DNA of 5,346 nucleotides, taken from NCBI GenBank assembly GCA_002497965.1, contig DAFR01000143.1, positions 1 to 5,346 of the forward strand, in the 5' to 3' direction. Both the position numbers and the translations under genes were made by a program. The notes beneath the pieces were generated by a model that made no database searches, was not told the origin of the DNA, and worked only from the letters and a program-made list of their open reading frames with translations. This document shows, in pieces, positions 4,692 to 5,346 of the stretch (positions are counted from its first letter, which is position 1; each line of letters opens with the position of its first letter). Source of the stretch: Methanomicrobiaceae archaeon UBA436. GTDB lineage: Archaea > Halobacteriota > Methanomicrobia > Methanomicrobiales > Methanoculleaceae.

Positions 4692-5255
4692 TCACTTCCG
4701 GATAAGGGCTTTCCCGGCGCTCCAGGCGTTCCCGACGGCCTCACCGAGGCCGTGGTAAGCGTTGTCGGCCATGGTCAGGACGAGCGGGTTGATGGCCACG
4801 TAGTCGGGTTTCCCATCAACTGTCACCGCTTCATCGGCATACGCCGTCACGATCTCGCCGATGAAGGCCGTGTGGCTGGGCAGCGGAACGGTCTGGAAGA
4901 CCCGGCACTCGAAGTTGACCGGGCAGTCCCGGATCATGGGTGCTTTCTTGAGTTTCCCGTAGAAAACCTCAAATAATCCCGATTTATCGACCTCCGCTCC
5001 GGAGACGAGCCCGCAGTAGTCGGTCTTATCCAGGAGGGCCGGCGAGGGGACGTTCACCGAGAAGGCCCCGGTCTCCAGGATCCCCTTTGTTGTATGATGG
5101 TTCCTTGCGAGTGCGCAGAGGATCATCGGCGGGTTTCCGTTCACCTGCGTGCACCAGCCCGCGGGCATGAAGTTCACCTTTCCGCCAACCTCTGCCCCGA
5201 TGAGCACGATAGGCATCGGGAGGGCAAAGTTTCCGTTGATCTCTCTCTTCTCCAT
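4692..5255 (-). CDS. Flavin reductase-like FMN-binding protein (flavoredoxin type)
   Basis: This 187-residue protein belongs to the flavin reductase-like split-barrel FMN-binding family, which includes flavoredoxins, archaeal ferric reductases and reductase partners of monooxygenases. Visible features are the N-terminal barrel strand PMPIVLIGA (13-21), then KVNFMPAGWCTQV (26-38) and NPPMI (41-45), which form the FMN-phosphate region. HHTTKGILETGAFSVNVPS (53-71) is the classic family segment with the SVN turn, and DYCGLVSG (79-86) follows. SHTAFIGEIV (127-136) is the second half of the barrel. The protein is complete, cytoplasmic, and of normal length. It probably binds FMN as a dimer and passes electrons, but donor and acceptor are unclear from the neighbourhood. 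The ATG at 5255 is preferred to the GTG at 5264, because the GTG lies inside the ribosome site. Its 3' end faces the acyltransferase gene. Confidence 0.92.
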   Translation of the reverse strand: MEKREINGNFALPMPIVLIGAEVGGKVNFMPAGWCTQVNGNPPMILCALARNHHTTKGILETGAFSVNVPSPALLDKTDYCGLVSGAEVDKSGLFEVFYGKLKKAPMIRDCPVNFECRVFQTVPLPSHTAFIGEIVTAYADEAVTVDGKPDYVAINPLVLTMADNAYHGLGEAVGNAWSAGKALIRK

Positions 5256-5260
5256 GGTTA

Positions 5261-5267
5261 TCACCTC
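5261..5267 (-). promoter_or_regulatory. Ribosome site that fixes the flavin reductase start
   Basis: Read on the minus strand this is GAGGTGA, 5 bases before the ATG at 5255. The GTG three codons upstream, which would add three residues, is part of this same motif and has no ribosome site of its own. The ATG is therefore the better start. Confidence 0.75.
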
Positions 5268-5294
5268 GCACGGCGGTCCGCCAGCCGCGGTGGG

Positions 5295-5346
5295 GACGCT
5301 GACGGACGCTGTGTTATGGTAAAATAGATCCTTTGGGGCTATATAG
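5295..5346 (-). promoter_or_regulatory. Probable promoter of the flavin reductase gene with a direct repeat
   Basis: On the minus strand CTATTTTA (complement of 5320-5327) resembles a TATA box and would place the transcription start near 5297, leaving a leader of about 40 bases. A second AT-rich block, the palindrome CTATATAG, lies at 5339-5346 at the window edge and would start near 5316. Between the first box and its predicted start, GACGCTG occurs twice, at 5295-5301 and 5305-5311, exactly 10 bases apart. That is one helical turn, as for tandem binding sites on one DNA face. Boxes and repeats are seen; their use is inferred. Confidence 0.4.

Noticed and set aside
3382..4695. 437-codon minus-strand open frame opposite the acyltransferase gene
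   Set aside because: Its length is striking, but the product is low-complexity (Gly, Pro, Arg, Val rich) with no fold signature. The plus strand has the HHxxxD, TVNDV and SNLG signatures.
5262..5264. GTG start for the flavin reductase, adding three residues
   Set aside because: The GTG lies within the GAGGTGA ribosome site of the ATG at 5255, so both cannot be right and the ATG is better placed.

Overview
The window looks like chromosomal DNA of a GC-rich methanogenic archaeon, most likely of the order Methanomicrobiales (Methanoculleus or a relative). This is an inference from the compact high-GC coding style, AT-rich archaeal TATA-like boxes, strong GGAGGT-type ribosome sites, and protein types common in that group. 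No rRNA, tRNA or other marker settles the taxonomy. There is no CRISPR array, insertion sequence or phage gene, and no multi-gene defence or biosynthetic system is visible.

Layout, left to right. Positions 1-108 are a GC-rich leader. A small membrane protein of the YdjM/DUF457 metal-dependent hydrolase type follows (109-636, +). After a 154-base gap with a TATA-like box comes an unrecognised acidic 348-residue protein that appears to end in a winged-helix-like region (791-1837, +), probably translated from a leaderless or nearly leaderless mRNA. A 353-base gap (1838-2190) holds a hairpin, a possible 38-residue small protein inside a longer start-less open frame, and terminator-like structures. 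A minus-strand single-domain cupin (2191-2592) is divergent from a methylpurine-DNA glycosylase (2720-3289, +), with an AT-rich promoter region between them. The glycosylase leader contains three alternating TTTGGCG/CGCCAAA arms that could form two mutually exclusive hairpins. Next, on the same strand, is a standalone condensation/acyltransferase-fold protein (3358-4650). It converges, across a strong GC hairpin, on a minus-strand flavin reductase-like FMN protein (4692-5255), whose promoter region lies at the right edge.

The genes do not form one obvious pathway. The glycosylase is a base-excision repair enzyme for alkylated purines. The flavin reductase-like protein is a redox protein. The cupin is a small metal-binding protein of unknown substrate. 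The condensation-fold protein is a predicted acyltransferase without a visible carrier protein or partner. The glycosylase and acyltransferase could be co-transcribed (68-base gap); the others look like single-gene units. The items most worth a second look are the alternative-hairpin leader of the glycosylase gene, the orphan condensation-fold protein with an altered HHxxxDG motif, the unknown 348-residue protein, and the open frame downstream of it.
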